From contig CM065887.1 in NCBI GenBank assembly GCA_033439255.1, positions 868,001-932,000 of the forward strand: 64,000 nucleotides of DNA. Direction: 5' to 3'. Origin of the DNA: Hericium rajendrae (Eukaryota; Basidiomycota; Agaricomycetes; Russulales; Hericiaceae). The notes under the pieces are model-generated. The model did no database searches. It saw nothing but the letters and a program-made list of their open reading frames with translations, and was not told where the DNA came from. Position numbers and translations under genes: made by a program. How positions within the stretch are numbered: the stretch's first letter is position 1; every line of letters starts with the position of its first letter. Of this stretch, positions 1 through 11,065 are shown one piece after another.

Positions 1-1417
1 TGTTGTTGGGAGCCGGTCATTCCCGACGACGGCATCCAGCTCTTTCTGTGCCTTCTCCTGGACTTCTGGGTGCAGGACCATAGCCAGAAAGAACGTGTAA
101 GATGCGCATACAGTCTGGGATCATAGACAATCTCAGCATAGCTAATTAAAAGAGGCTACACCTAAACTCACGGTGTCGGCGCCGCCTGGTCCCGGTCAGC
201 AGCAACAGTGAGAACATCAACGCTGCCTCTCAGAAATAGTGCTTACCGGCCATAATCGAGTGCGCAACCCACTTGAGCAGATGTTCCTTGTCTTCGGATA
301 AATTTCCCTGTTCAAGATGCATCGAAGTGAAGGACGGGATGGCAGTCCCAGCTTGCTGCAGAGATCCACATATCAGAACTCTCCAAGTCGGCTTCTACGC
401 TCGAAAGATTGCTTACCATCTGCTGCTTTACATACTCGTGTACAAGTTCGACCCCACCCAACACCGTTTTCCTCCACTTATTTGCCGCGCGCTTCCATGC
501 CGCTCCAGGAAACCACTCCGGCACAAAGCGCACTTTAGTACCAATGATGAGACAGGATGAACTTGCAAGCAGGGAGATTGCACGTACAGATGGGCAATGT
601 ATCGGCCAAAAATCGTCCAGGAGTAAGCGCATCCGTGAAAATGGACAGCACCCGGTCGGCATGCTGGACAAAGTAATCATCCTTCTCCTTGACAGCGTAG
701 CCATGCGATATCATCAATATAATAGCACCAGCAGTCCTGTCACGATCATAGGCATAATCAGGATGTCGACGTGTCGCACGAACGGGGCCTCTCACAGACG
801 AATATGCTTCGGGAGCAGTTCGGGCTGCGGGCGCTCGAGGATGCGCCGCAGGAGCCGATGCGTCTCCAGCTCCTCCGCGCCATAGAACTTCTCCATGCTC
901 GAGCGGGTGCTTATATGACGATGCATCATGCGCCGCTTCTCGCGCCAGCGGTCCCCGTAGCGCTCGAGTGCGACTCCATTCTCAAAGCCGACGACCTGGC
1001 CGCCGACAACCAGCACGGGGCGGTCGGAGTATATGGCGCTCTTCTTGTCGAGCATGGCGATTGCTGTATCAACATCGTTCACGATGATCGCGGGCTGGCC
1101 GAATAGGTTCATGTAGATGAGGTCGCCTGAGGCCTTTTCGTTAGGTGAACATTGATGTATGCAAGATCGCGCAACCTACCCCATGTCTCGCTCCAGCGCG
1201 CAAAGTCGATCCATTTCTTGCCCTGCGGCATGTCCAGAACATTCCCTATGATAGGCCACCCCTTTGGACCTGGAGGAAGGGGCGCACCGCGGCGGGTGCC
1301 GGTCGTTAAAAACCGCTTGACAAGCAGGATACCAAGAATGAAGAGAGCGCTATAGGTCACAATTTGCGGGGGCAAGGCGATCATGACGGACAGAAGTGTG
1401 GAGGGCGTATACGACAT
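1..1417 (-). CDS. Cytochrome P450 monooxygenase, 5' part (runs off left edge)
   Basis: Microsomal-type P450. The start at 1417 (MSYTPSTLL) opens a single N-terminal membrane helix followed by the proline hinge [14 protein letters not shown]. After an intron (about 1140-1200) comes [18 protein letters not shown], then the helix B-C region with [15 protein letters not shown]. Later exons give [30 protein letters not shown], the oxygen-binding helix-I segment GGADT (about 171-185) and the [18 protein letters not shown] stretch that reaches base 1. The ExxR, PERF and heme-Cys parts lie outside the window. Exons are short and separated by 50-60 nt introns, as in expanded basidiomycete P450 families often labelled sterigmatocystin-oxidoreductase-like. 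Substrate cannot be told. The relic at 9340-10850 is a close relative, with nearly the same GNLSEDKE exon. Confidence 0.9.
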
Positions 1418-2281
1418 CTGAGCGACCAGTCGACACTGACCACTTAAGAACGATCGCGTTGACCTTTGCGTAGCACAAGAGCGGCCATATCGGAAGACAG
1501 CAATTGGGCATCCCGACTCGCCAAGTCCTGGGTCACATTTTTGATATCGTCGCCGGACCTTCCACAGTGCAAATGCTGCAAAGAAATGCGTACGTGAATC
1601 GGACATAGAACAGCGCAGCAGACGTGCACTACGCAGTGGCCGATCTCGTCACCGATCGATCAAGAGCGACGCCGACGCCCGCCGCAGTGCGCGGTAGCGA
1701 CTGCGAGACATGCAGCGAATTGGAAATGTTCTTACACCGAAGTGGCCGGGCATCTGTGTTGTAGACATAGATAAAAATTGGCCACAATGCGAGAGTGAAG
1801 CCACCTATACCCGATTCATTGAAGCTGATTCGATACCAACAACATGTCGATCTTACCACCGTATCCAACTGAACCTCCCAAGAACCTCCGAAACGATAGA
1901 TTCTTGATGAATGACACACTAGGTTCGAATGTCTCGTTGCTGTCCTATCAATGTGTAATCCCCTTCAATGTCACACGAAAGTAAGTAATAGCACGTCAGA
2001 ACCAGCGGTCATATGCATACACCGCATGGGAAGCTCTGAGGTCGACCAATAGCAAACGAGGCCGTAACATCGCATCTGCAGGTCACATCATCAGAGTGAC
2101 TTGTGAGAGCGGATCGAGGATTATGATCGAGACATCACCCGCGTGACTGAAGCCGCCTGCGGGGCCCACATCGTTGCACAAACAGCCAGCGAGAAGGTAG
2201 AGCCATACCGGAGTCTACGAGCCTAAACGTCAACATCGCGTCAACACACTTCGACGAGTTGTAAGATAGCGTTGCACTAAC
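1418..2281. other. Intergenic region, no gene seen
   Basis: About 860 bases between the P450 start and the GPI18 stop. Only short open frames with no family resemblance. It should hold the P450 promoter and the GPI18 3' UTR. Confidence 0.6.
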
Positions 2282-3659
2282 CTATGCAGGCGGCAAAAAC
2301 GCCGTCCACAGGACGACCGAGATCGCGCCCCAGACGACGCTCCACACAACCCAAGCCCTGCCCCAGCGCGGCTTCTCCACGACAAGCCACGCCGCGCCCC
2401 AATACACAAGCGGCATCGCCGCAGCCTGGCGCAGCACGATCTGGGTGTGTGAAGCAAAGAGGTAGGCGCAGGACATGACGAGCGCGTGGATGGCGTGTGG
2501 CGTGATGCTTTCGTTGTAGAACGGATACGGCTTTCGTTTTACTGCAGAAGGACGTAGCAGGCGTGGGACTGCGTGGTATAGATGTACGAGGGAGAATGCG
2601 AAGAGCAGCGCGAGGACGGGCGACGCGAGGAGGATGTTGGGGAGCTGGGAGAGCGTCCAATATCGCAAGAACCCGACGTTCCAATAGTGAGATTGCACGA
2701 AGGTGTAGATGGACGGAATTGCGTTAGAGCACCAAGGCCGGGTTGGGGTATCGAGGGTATCGGACATGCAGAATGTGCGGTATGCGGCATATTGGTAGAT
2801 GATAAATGGTGCGAAAATCAGTGCGGTGAGCGTGATAGCATATACCACACGAAAAGGCCGTAGCTAGAGATGGGACGGTGCGTGAATAGAGATCCAGTCA
2901 AGGGTGGGTGATATAGGAAGACGTACTTTGCGACCTTGCAAGAATGGCTCGACGATGAGCCCCCACAATATGAACCCCGCCAGGAGGATTCCGTTGGAGC
3001 GGAATGTGCTTGCCGATGCGAAATAACACGAAGCACAAAACCACTTTTTCCGTGCACAATATAACATTCCTTCGATGCAGTGCAAGCATCAGAACAAGCC
3101 TACAGCCACCAAATGGCGGCGTACCTTTGTAAGAGAGATACGTGAAGAACGGTTCCGTGTACCCTGCAAAACGTAGTGTGGCAGGACTGCTAGGCAGTAG
3201 CGACAGCAAAGCCGCTAAGTACGCCAAAGATGGTGATCCAAGATGGTGCAGCGAGAGATGGTAGAGTGTATGCGTGCTGTCGCAGAGTAGGGCAGCTATT
3301 CCACCAGCGCGCAAGATGTCTACCCAGCCCACAGGACTCGTTGAGCCGGTCACGAACTTGACCAGCCGCGCAAGAACGTTCATAATGGCTGGTGTACCAG
3401 GAAAGAACGCCCACTGGTACTCGTAGACGTATCCCTCCTGTGCGATCTGCGCGAAGTGGAACGCATCCCAGCGAAGCAGAGTCGACGTGAACGGATATGC
3501 AGTTTCATCTAGCAGCGTTTGAGCAGATGAGTCGAACTGGGGGAATTTGGAAGCCAGCCAAACCAGTCCGATGATGCATATATGGCTGAGGACACTGAAG
3601 AGGGTGAGCAAGCGCAGGTGCTCCGCCGTTGATGACGTCGAGCTGGATGCTTTGAGCAT
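2282..3659 (-). CDS. GPI18: GPI mannosyltransferase 2 (PIG-V / Gpi18)
   Basis: ER multi-pass enzyme that adds the second mannose to the GPI anchor precursor, using dolichol-phosphate mannose on the lumenal side. The start at 3659 (MLKASSSTSST) precedes a transmembrane helix and the family signature LLRWDAFHFAQIAQEGY with YQWAFFPGTP. Exon 1 ends at FFTYLSYK. Exon 2 carries GMLYCARKKWF and TFRSNGILLAGFILWG. Exon 3 carries RPWCSNAIPSIYTFVQSHYW, FLRYWTLSQLPNILLASP and several hydrophobic helices, ending at LWTAFLPPA. The residue order matches fungal Gpi18 along its whole length, and total size (around 420 residues) is normal. It is divergent from the peroxin-like gene at 3965, sharing a 305-base spacer. 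Inner splice sites were inferred from frame continuity. Confidence 0.93.
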
Positions 3660-3964
3660 CGCGGGCTTGAGGTTCGATTTTTACCCCCGTCTACTACCAC
3701 ATATGCTCTATCTGCACAGTCAGACACAATCCCACGTTCGCGAGTTCATGCGAAGATGAAGACGACTCGCCTTGATTGTTGACGGCCGCGGTGCGGACGT
3801 GATGGTCATGAGGAGAGCGAGCCCAATTGGCGCGGCATGACGAGGAGGCTCGTGATTGCCCACACCCGCTCGGCGCTGACGCTCTAACATTCTTGCTCTG
3901 ACGACCAACTTACGACCATAAAACCCACAGCTGGTATGCTCGGAACCTGTCCAAAGTAACAGTC
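3660..3964. promoter_or_regulatory. Divergent promoter region GPI18 / Pex30-like
   Basis: A 305-base spacer between two head-to-head genes, so it must hold both promoters. I see no clear TATA box or other named element. Confidence 0.5.
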
Positions 3965-5690
3965 ATGGCCGGCTTTCATAGGAGATCAGCGACGCAGCCG
4001 CTTATCCAGCCACTCTCTCCCGAGCAGCCTGCTCTACCCGTCACCTCCAACGTCGAAGTCCTCGCCGGCGTGCCGACGCTCCTCGAGTTCGTGAACACCG
4101 TACCGTCGCCTTTGACTACTTTGCTCGTCGACCTTGCGCCATCAGTAGCTCGCCTGAGACGCTGCTTCGAAATCGTCAGTTGGAGGTCGTCATGGGAGGA
4201 GAGCTGGCTCCTAGTCGTCGGCTGGTGGGCGGTGTGCCTCTTCGCTGACTTCAGCTTCAGGTGAGCAATGCACGGTCTCTGGCTTCATTGCGCAATAATG
4301 ACAGGTTCTCAGATATTTGGCACCCGTTATCGTGCTTGCCGTCCTCGCCGTCGCTCGGCGGCGAAGACCAGCGTCTACCCCCAAGGACCCGCCGCCCGTC
4401 ACAGAATCCAGTCTCCAACTCACGATCACCGACCTATCTACCATACGCACCCTCCTACCTGTTGTACCCCCTCCCACCTCCACCCCATTTATCCTCCTCC
4501 TCCGTGTATCAGCCCTCGTCTACGTGCCCTACCTAATCCTAACCTATGTTGTACCACCACGCATCCTCCTCGCCGCCCTCGGCACGCTCGCCCTCACGCA
4601 CCGCGCGCCCTGGGCGCGTGCCATCCGCACTACGCTCCAGCGCAGCGCCTTCCTCCGCTGGACCGCCTACCGCCTCTGGTCGCTCCTCTCCGGCACACCG
4701 CTCCCCGCGCGCCTCGCGCCGCCCAGCACAGCCAGTGCCCCCGCGCCCGTGCACACGCTGCGCTTCCTCTTCACGCTCTACGAGAACCAGCGCTGGTGGA
4801 TGGGCCTCGACTGGACCGCTGCCCTGCTCCCCGGCGAGCGCCCCTCCTGGTGCGCCGCCTCACAGGCGCCCGTGCCGCCCCCGAGCGCATTCGCGCTCCC
4901 GCCCCCGGCGGTCGCGTTCACGCCCGACGGGCGCGGCGGGCGCCTGAAGCGCGTCGCGCTGTGGCACTGGCACGAGGACGAGTGGCGCGTGAGCGTGCGG
5001 CGCGACGGCGCGCCCGCGCGTGTCGAGCGGCCCGTGCCCGCGCCGAAGGACGAGAGCGCGGGCAGCGCGCGGCTGTTCAAGGCGGCGGGGAAGATGATGG
5101 AGGCGTCCGGGTCGGGCGCGGCGGGCGTGCCGACGAGTCCGACGGCGAAGACGGCGGCGAAGGGCGCGGAGGAGCCGGAGGGCGAGGCGGAGAAGTTGGA
5201 GGAGCGGGATGAGGAGACGGATGCGGATGGGTGGGTGTATGGGGATAATAAGTGGGAGACGCGCAGTGCGAAGGGCGGGATGGGCAAGGTATGTGTCTTG
5301 GCCTGTTTGGAGTTGGGAGATGCTCATATGGCTGTCTTGCAGTATACCCGCTACCGGCGGTGGTCGCGCGTCGCGGTACTCACAGAAATCGTTGAGCCCG
5401 TCGGGCCAGGCCCGGTAGGCGTCCTGAGGGAAGATGGCGAGCTCGATCCGCTGCCCAGCCAGCCTGCAGCTGCTCCCGCTCCCGCTCCGACAGAGATCCA
5501 GAAAGAGAACGGGACACCGAGTCCGACGACCCCGAAGAAGGAACCGGTACCCGAACCTCAAGCTCAAGCTCAAGTTCAAACTTCAGTGCAGGATATTCCG
5601 CGAGTGTCATCGCCCGAGGATTCACGCGGAGGAGGGCTAAAGAGGCGGCTGCAGGCCGCCGTAGCAAGCGGCACACACGCACACTCATGA
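3965..5690 (+). CDS. Pex24/Pex30-type peroxisomal membrane peroxin with dysferlin domain
   Basis: Integral membrane protein of the fungal Pex23/24/30/32 family. Relatives sit at ER-peroxisome contacts and control peroxisome number. Exon 1 (from 3965, MAGFHRRSATQ) has a reticulon-like hydrophobic part, ESWLLVVGWWAVCLF. Intron 4261-4312 (phase 2) joins SFR to YLAPVIVLAVLA. Further hydrophobic stretches follow, such as LVYVPYLILTYVVPPRILLA. The dysferlin N part is FTLYENQRWWMGLDWT with LPGERPSWC. The dysferlin C part is DADGWVYGDNKWE plus, across intron 5289-5342, YTRYRRWSRVAV. Between them is a low-complexity Ala/Glu-rich insert, and the tail is Pro/Gln-rich. Exon GC is very high around 4600-5200. 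Family assignment is strong, but which yeast Pex paralogue it matches is not decided. Confidence 0.88.
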
Positions 5691-5815
5691 TAGGGACAAA
5701 ATACCTATTTAATAAGTACTTCTTGCAATGCCGTGCATCCATCACCCATGTACTATATCACCGTGCAACCTCCTCTCCTTCTATACAGCATCTGAATCCA
5801 CATGAGTTCCAACAC

Positions 5816-6157
5816 CTAGACAGGCGAAATCGCCATCCCGAAACGCGTGACGGCTGCAGGCTGCGGCTGCCGGAGCACGCTGCCCACGTCGAACGGGACG
5901 GAAATGGAGTGGTGGTGGTCCCATGGGCCGCGCACGATCTTCTTCAGCGGAGTTCGCGCCAGCATGACAGGCTTCGGCTGCGCGGGGACAATGGCGAACT
6001 GCCGTGCGCGCGGCACGGGCCCGCGGGCCTGCGCCTGCGGGTCGGCTGCGTGTGCGGCAGGGCATGGCGGGGAGGGGAGGGGGAATTTGGAGACGCCGCG
6101 TGGCGGGAGGGGTCCTTCGGCGAGGCGGAGGGGGCTGGGCGGGGGACGACGTGGCAT
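5816..6157 (-). CDS. Small hypothetical protein, Pro/Arg-rich
   Basis: An open frame of 113 codons in the GC-rich block downstream of, and convergent with, the peroxin-like gene. From the Met at 6157 it reads MPRRPPPSPLRLAEG, then a middle Pro/Ala-rich part. It ends with an ordered-looking C-terminus, RQFAIVPAQPKPVMLARTPL followed by KIVRGPWDHHHSISVPFDVG and VTRFGMAISPV. The same frame stays open upstream to 6307, but that part is Arg/Thr dipeptide repeat and AT-richer DNA, so I prefer 6157. No signal peptide, membrane helix or known motif. It lacks support from any recognised family and could be a chance frame in GC-rich DNA. The aromatic, mixed-composition C-terminal half argues mildly for a real gene. 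Confidence 0.45.
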   Translation of the reverse strand: MPRRPPPSPLRLAEGPLPPRGVSKFPLPSPPCPAAHAADPQAQARGPVPRARQFAIVPAQPKPVMLARTPLKKIVRGPWDHHHSISVPFDVGSVLRQPQPAAVTRFGMAISPV

Positions 6158-6967
6158 CGTACGGGTGCGGGTACGGGCGCGGGTGCGGGTGAGTGGGTTG
6201 CGGAGGTGCGTCGAAAAGAGCGGAAAAGCAGCTGGATGGGATGGAGCCGTGTCAGATCGTTTATATACTGCTTGCACGATTGTGGCCAGACAATGCGCGA
6301 CGGACAATGGGAGAGGAAGGACTCACAGTCAAAAGCTTCGAACGAGGCCGGATTCACTTCACCACCAGTGGCAAAATGATCTGGTCAGAAGGTCGAAGGG
6401 AATAAAGATAACTGCTCAAAAAGAAAGCTGTCGGGTCAATCGACAGGAAAGCAGAGCAGCTGCGATGGATGAAGACGAATGAAAATGTACAAGTTGGAAG
6501 TTGTACACAGCGTTGCAATGTCGGCAAAGATGCTTTCAAGTATTTCGGATAAGCGCCCGTCGAGCTCGGGACACAGCTCCGAAGGCTCGCTCGCCGTCAG
6601 ATTTGTACATTGCGCCAATATTCAATGTTCAACGTTATTGCTCTCCATAGCAACGCTTATGAACGTCTAACATGGCTGGAATGTTCGTAGAGGGAATCAT
6701 GAATAGCTTCTGATTCGCCTCTGTACATGATCTCATAAAGGAATGCACGAGTTCGGGGTATGATGCTGATGCTTCATTCCACTACGCCTACTTCGCATTC
6801 GCGACTTCTGAGATCCCGCCAGCCGCTCATCGCTATGGTATCATGACGAGAAGATACACACTGATGGTATAGATTACAAAACATCTAACTTGAACCATTC
6901 TAAAATCCATGCCGCCAGTAAAGAAGGCAAGATCCCAGAGAGATATACAGTATGTATGATGGACTGT
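6158..6967. other. Intergenic region, no gene seen
   Basis: About 800 bases of AT-richer DNA between the small hypothetical gene and the asparaginase stop. No convincing coding frame. Confidence 0.55.
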
Positions 6968-8313
6968 TCACGCTGAAACGTCGTCTTCAAAGATCGCTGT
7001 CTTCGGGACGCCATCTTCCCTGATAACGCCACGGAACATGCCTGCACAGTTGTAGGGCATGGTGACTACCCGACAGAAGCATTGAGTACTTGGAGAAAGA
7101 AAGCGGAGAAGTCACTTACTACGACCCTTCTCGTCAATGGCAATCAGGCCTCCCGGTCCTCCGGCCTTGCGCAGATCCCGCACGACCCACGCGCCGGCGC
7201 TGTCGACAGGCTCATGCAGGTACTGCATGCGGCGAGCGAGCGTAGATGCCGTGTTCTGGCGAATGAAGTACTACGCAGCCAAACCGTCAGACCAGGCCAG
7301 GAACGCAAACCTACAAGACCTACATCGCCATCGCCAGTGCACGACACCCCCACCGCCCGCGCGTTTAGGCGCCCCCTCACCCGGTCCCACGTCCGCTGGA
7401 TCCAACTTGTCGCGGCCCACTCCTCCGCCCAGAACCCCGAGCCCATCTGCGGCGTATCGCCCACGCGCCCCGCGAGCTTATTCGTGCGCCCGCCCGTGCT
7501 CGTCACCGCAACCACGCACCCCCTCACATCCAGCGCGACCGCGCCCACCGTCCCCGTCGGCATCTCGTCGAGGTACGTGATCGGCTCCCCGCTCGGCGCC
7601 TGGCCGGGCGGGAACGGCTCCTCGGGCAGCCCGAGCCCGCGCCGGTGCTCGCGCCAGCGGCCCTCCGTGAAGAAGTACGACGGGTCGACGAGCGTCTCGC
7701 CGAGCGCGGCGCCGAGCGTCTCGGGCGTGCGGCCGGAGAGCATCGTGTGCGGCGCGGCGTCGGGCGCGAGGTAGAGCGCGCGAGCGAGGGAGGACGGGTT
7801 GCGCGCGTGCGTGAGGAGCGTGAGACCGAGGCCTTTGCGCGTCGCGGGGATATGCGGGTGCGAGGCGGGCGGCTTGGAGAGCATGATGGAGGTTTCGAGC
7901 TCGTTCTGTGGTGCGGCGTTAGATGATGCAGTTGGTGGGGTCGTGCGCGGGGCTCACCTTGCCTTCGGCGTTGAAGACGGCACCTTTGCCCGAGTTGAAC
8001 AGAGGGTTGTCTGCGGGCTTGGTGATAAGGACTGCGTCATGGCCGGTACGAAAGAAAACAACCCACTCTCCATGACCATGACAGCTGCGACAGCCGCGTC
8101 CATCGCCTCGCCGCCATCTTGCAAGACGGCGTATCCAGCGAGGAGCGCCTGGCTCAGCGCGGCCTTGTACTCGTCCTCGCGACCGGGAGTCTTGATCACG
8201 GCCTCCTTGAACGAGGCAAAGGCCCCACCGTGAATCACCAATGCATACTTGGCATTGGGAGATGCCTTTGGAAGCAGCGATCTCTTCTCCTGCGAGTCGT
8301 AAGGGTTGGCCAT
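6968..8313 (-). CDS. Isoaspartyl peptidase / plant-type L-asparaginase (Ntn hydrolase)
   Basis: Cytosolic N-terminal-nucleophile hydrolase that removes asparagine amide or isoaspartyl residues after autocleavage. The start at 8313 (MANPYDSQEKR) leads to YALVIHGGAF and GEAMDAAVAAVMVME. Exon 2 gives NPLFNSGKGAVFNAEGK, and exon 3 NELETSIMLSK. The cleavage site and nucleophile Thr lie in PTGTVGAVALD, followed by TSTGGRTNKLAGRVGDTPQM, the usual substrate-binding stretch. A later exon reads YFIRQNTASTLARRMQYL, then AGGPGGLIAIDEKGR. The last exon is VTMPYNCAGMFRGVIREDGV, ending EDDVSA at 6968. It has several short introns and the full set of conserved blocks. An extended GC-rich insert around WREHRRGLGLPEEP lies before the nucleophile and is typical of fungal members. 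Function is confident; substrate preference is not. Confidence 0.93.
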
Positions 8314-9339
8314 GGTATGGCGGTGAGAGTCAGGACTCACGGGATTTCAGTGATTTTTCTGGGGTAGATAAGGCGCGGTCACGGTCATGGGAAGGACTTA
8401 CTGATAAGATACGCGTGGAAGACGCGTTGTGGACCTCTATTTATTTCAAATTTCTTCCGCGACACTTTGCTGGCCGGACCGTCTTTCCTCTGCTCTGCAT
8501 CGTCGTTTCCTTTCGATCAGCTCTTGTCTTTTGTCAATCATCGTAGTTCAACTTCCTGTCAAGTTTTCGGAAAGAAAATACCTCTGAGAGCGTCATTGGA
8601 GATCTTCCGCTTCCGAGAAGAATTACCCTCATGATTTTGCACAAAGTGAGCTGCAAAATGACAACTCATATTTCTTTGTCGTAGAAAAGACGACTTTAAG
8701 CATGTAGGCCGTTGCATACCGGCAGTCTGTCGAGTTGGCTAGCTTCTACACAGTCGAAACATTGTGTCAAACGCTGCGCTGGGCCACACCGCCAATTGTC
8801 AACCCCTCTGCGGTCGTCACGCTCCATTGGACACGACAGCATGACACAAAGTGCGTCCTTACCTAGGAACTCTTCCATTGAACAAGGTTCATACTGTCCC
8901 ACATCGGTACGTGGTGTCATGTTTGGTCCGCCGTCGTCGGCTGCGGAGTCCTGTGTTTACCTTCCCCATCACTACTTACGAAAACTTTGCATTGCTACGA
9001 AGCCACTCCAATCATAAGGAGCTTAGCGTTTTGATAGCAGGTGCAGTATCCCCTGCCGACCAACGAAGTGGGGACTAATCTCGGACGTTCCTTTCTTCCT
9101 TCCGTGCTGCCCTTTCCGAGGTCGATTTTTCATGAAGCCCAGCGCCACAATGGCTCCTGTGGGGCTTTAGCCTTACGAATGTGACGCATAACTGATCGTA
9201 AGATAAACGACTGTGGATCGACCCTTACATGCCCGGCGCTCGGATGCTATGCGATTTGGAGTGCTTTTAGTGTCGACTGGTCACGGCAGCATTGTGCACG
9301 CCCTCACCGTTTTCCTCCTCCATGATTGAGTGGTCATCT
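8314..9339. other. Intergenic region, no gene seen
   Basis: About 1 kb with only short unsupported frames. It should hold the asparaginase promoter. Whatever once encoded the N-terminal half of the P450 relic at 9340 is not recognisable here. Confidence 0.55.
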
Positions 9340-10850
9340 CAGACTGTGGTCTACGAAGCAACAGATGGTAAGTAGCTCTTCGGCTAAGTGTACAACAGAA
9401 TCATACATTGCTAACGTGTCAACGTTTGCAGCAATCTGGGACCGCTGTTCCATGCTTTACCTCAGCGTATCTTGAGAAGGGAAATCTCTCTGAAGACAAA
9501 GAAGACATCCTCAAGTGGACGGCCCAATCAATGATGGGCGGTGAGTAGCTCTGAGAAAACTGTAGCTGATATTCTGACCGTTGGCGTTCACTGGGATTAG
9601 GCGGCGCCGACACTGTGAGTGCCGCATGATATTATCGCCTGCTCAGATTTGCTCACAATTGGGTAAGTGCAGACTGTATGCGTGTCATACATATTCTTCC
9701 TGACTATGCTTCTGCACTCCGAGGCTCAGAAGAAGGCTCAACGCGAGCTGGACTCTGACATCGGGTCTGACCGACTTCCGACTCTAAAGGACCGCTCGCA
9801 ACTCCCGTACGTCGATGCCGTTGTGAAAGAAGTACTTCGCTGGCACCCAGTCGCACCTCTGGGTTAGTGTGATTTTTTTTCCCCCGTTTAAAGTCTGTTT
9901 AGGGTGTCCCCCATGTCTAGACTAATAATACATGTATGCGGTCGCTTTTCGTCCGTCTCTGTTCTCTCTGAATCCTCTGCTCATGCTCCCCCTCTGGTCC
10001 TTCTGTGACCGAAGTCCAGCTGAATCCGGAGGGTATTTGTCGACCTGGTAGGGGTCATTTAAAGTTAGGGCGCGTGCCCGTGGTGTGAAACCGCATTTGA
10101 AGTTAGTGTGATAGCACATATTGGAAGACAGTCCCTATTGGACGTCCCGAATTACAGGTGTTCCGCATCGACTGATGGAAGATGACATCCAAGACGGTTA
10201 CTTGATTCTGAAAGGATCGCTCATCATCCCCAACGTATGGTACGTGTCGCAGCCTTCGGACGTCACAATGCTCTTCTGATGTATGTTGCAGGAAGTTCCT
10301 CCACGACGAGGGGACCTATAAGAATCCATCCGAATTTAGGCCAAAGCGCTTCTTGGCGTCCGAGAAATAACAGCCAGAGAAGGACCACGAGGCTTTGCTT
10401 TCGGCTTTGGTCGCAGGTAAGCCAATTGTCCGTTCCTCCATTAAGCATCGACTGAGGTCTCATGATGGCAGGATATGCCCTGGTGAGCTCAATATCTAGG
10501 AAAATGTCTCTATCGATTTATCACTGACACATCTTGCAGGCCTGCTGCTAGCCGATTCATCCCTCTTCCTGACTTGCGCTATGGTCCTTTCAGTATTCAA
10601 TATCTCGAAGGTGGTCAAGAATGGCGTCCCGATAACACCGAAGGAGGAATTTATCAATGGCGCTATCAAGTAAGCCCACCTGTTCGAGGAATCTCGCACG
10701 ACACTGACGCCAGATTAGCCATCCCAAAGTGTTCCAGTGCTCCGTCAAACCCCGATCCGAACAGGCGGTGTCTATCATCAAGTCGGTCAAATTTGCGGGA
10801 GAGTCAAGTCGGTCAAATTTGCGGGAGAGTGAGTCTACCCCTGCGTTAAT
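9340..10850 (+). pseudogene. Cytochrome P450 pseudogene, N-terminal half missing
   Basis: Exons from the middle to the end of a P450 are readable: SGTAVPCFTSAYLEKGNLSE with DKEDILKWTAQSMMG, then GGADT (helix I), [20 protein letters not shown], the ExxR helix [35 protein letters not shown], and TYKNPSEFRPKRF. The heme region FAFGFGRR then continues across an intron to ICPG, followed by LLLADSSLFLTCAMVLSVFN. Damage: nothing of the first half is present, a TAA interrupts the coding frame after FLASEK, one base is missing just before FAFGFGRR, and a 26-bp tandem duplication at 10780-10831 overruns the old stop. Splice signals are mostly intact, so the loss looks fairly recent. It is closest in the window to the P450 at 1-1417. 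Confidence 0.85.
10780..10831 (+). repeat. 26-bp perfect-to-near-perfect tandem duplication
   Basis: The unit beginning aagtcggtcaaatttgcg occurs twice back to back (10780-10805 and 10806-10831), differing at the last base. It lies at the 3' end of the P450 relic. In the second copy the ancestral reading would end in TGA after KFAGE. Because 26 is not a multiple of three, the duplication moves that stop out of frame. Confidence 0.9.
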
Positions 10851-11065
10851 TTGTTGGTGGAGGCCGGCTTCTGCTTCGCTGGCTCTTCACCTGACAAGAC
10901 GTTCATGGAACCGCTGGATCGAGCACACATGTATCACTTCTGACTCTGTAATAGCATTACATTCTACACCTCCTCTATATCTGTACTTCCAAACGAGCAT
11001 CTATATTCCATGGACCAATCCAGCATGCTATAACACTCATACTTATACCGACTCTCTAGCCCCGG

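Noticed and set aside
4268-5212. 314-codon plus frame, very Arg/Ala-rich
   Set aside because: Shadow of the GC-rich peroxin-like exon in another frame; the dysferlin motifs are in the frame from 3965.
4539-5579. Minus-strand frames opposite the peroxin-like gene
   Set aside because: Antisense shadows with low-complexity Arg/Ser composition and no motifs.
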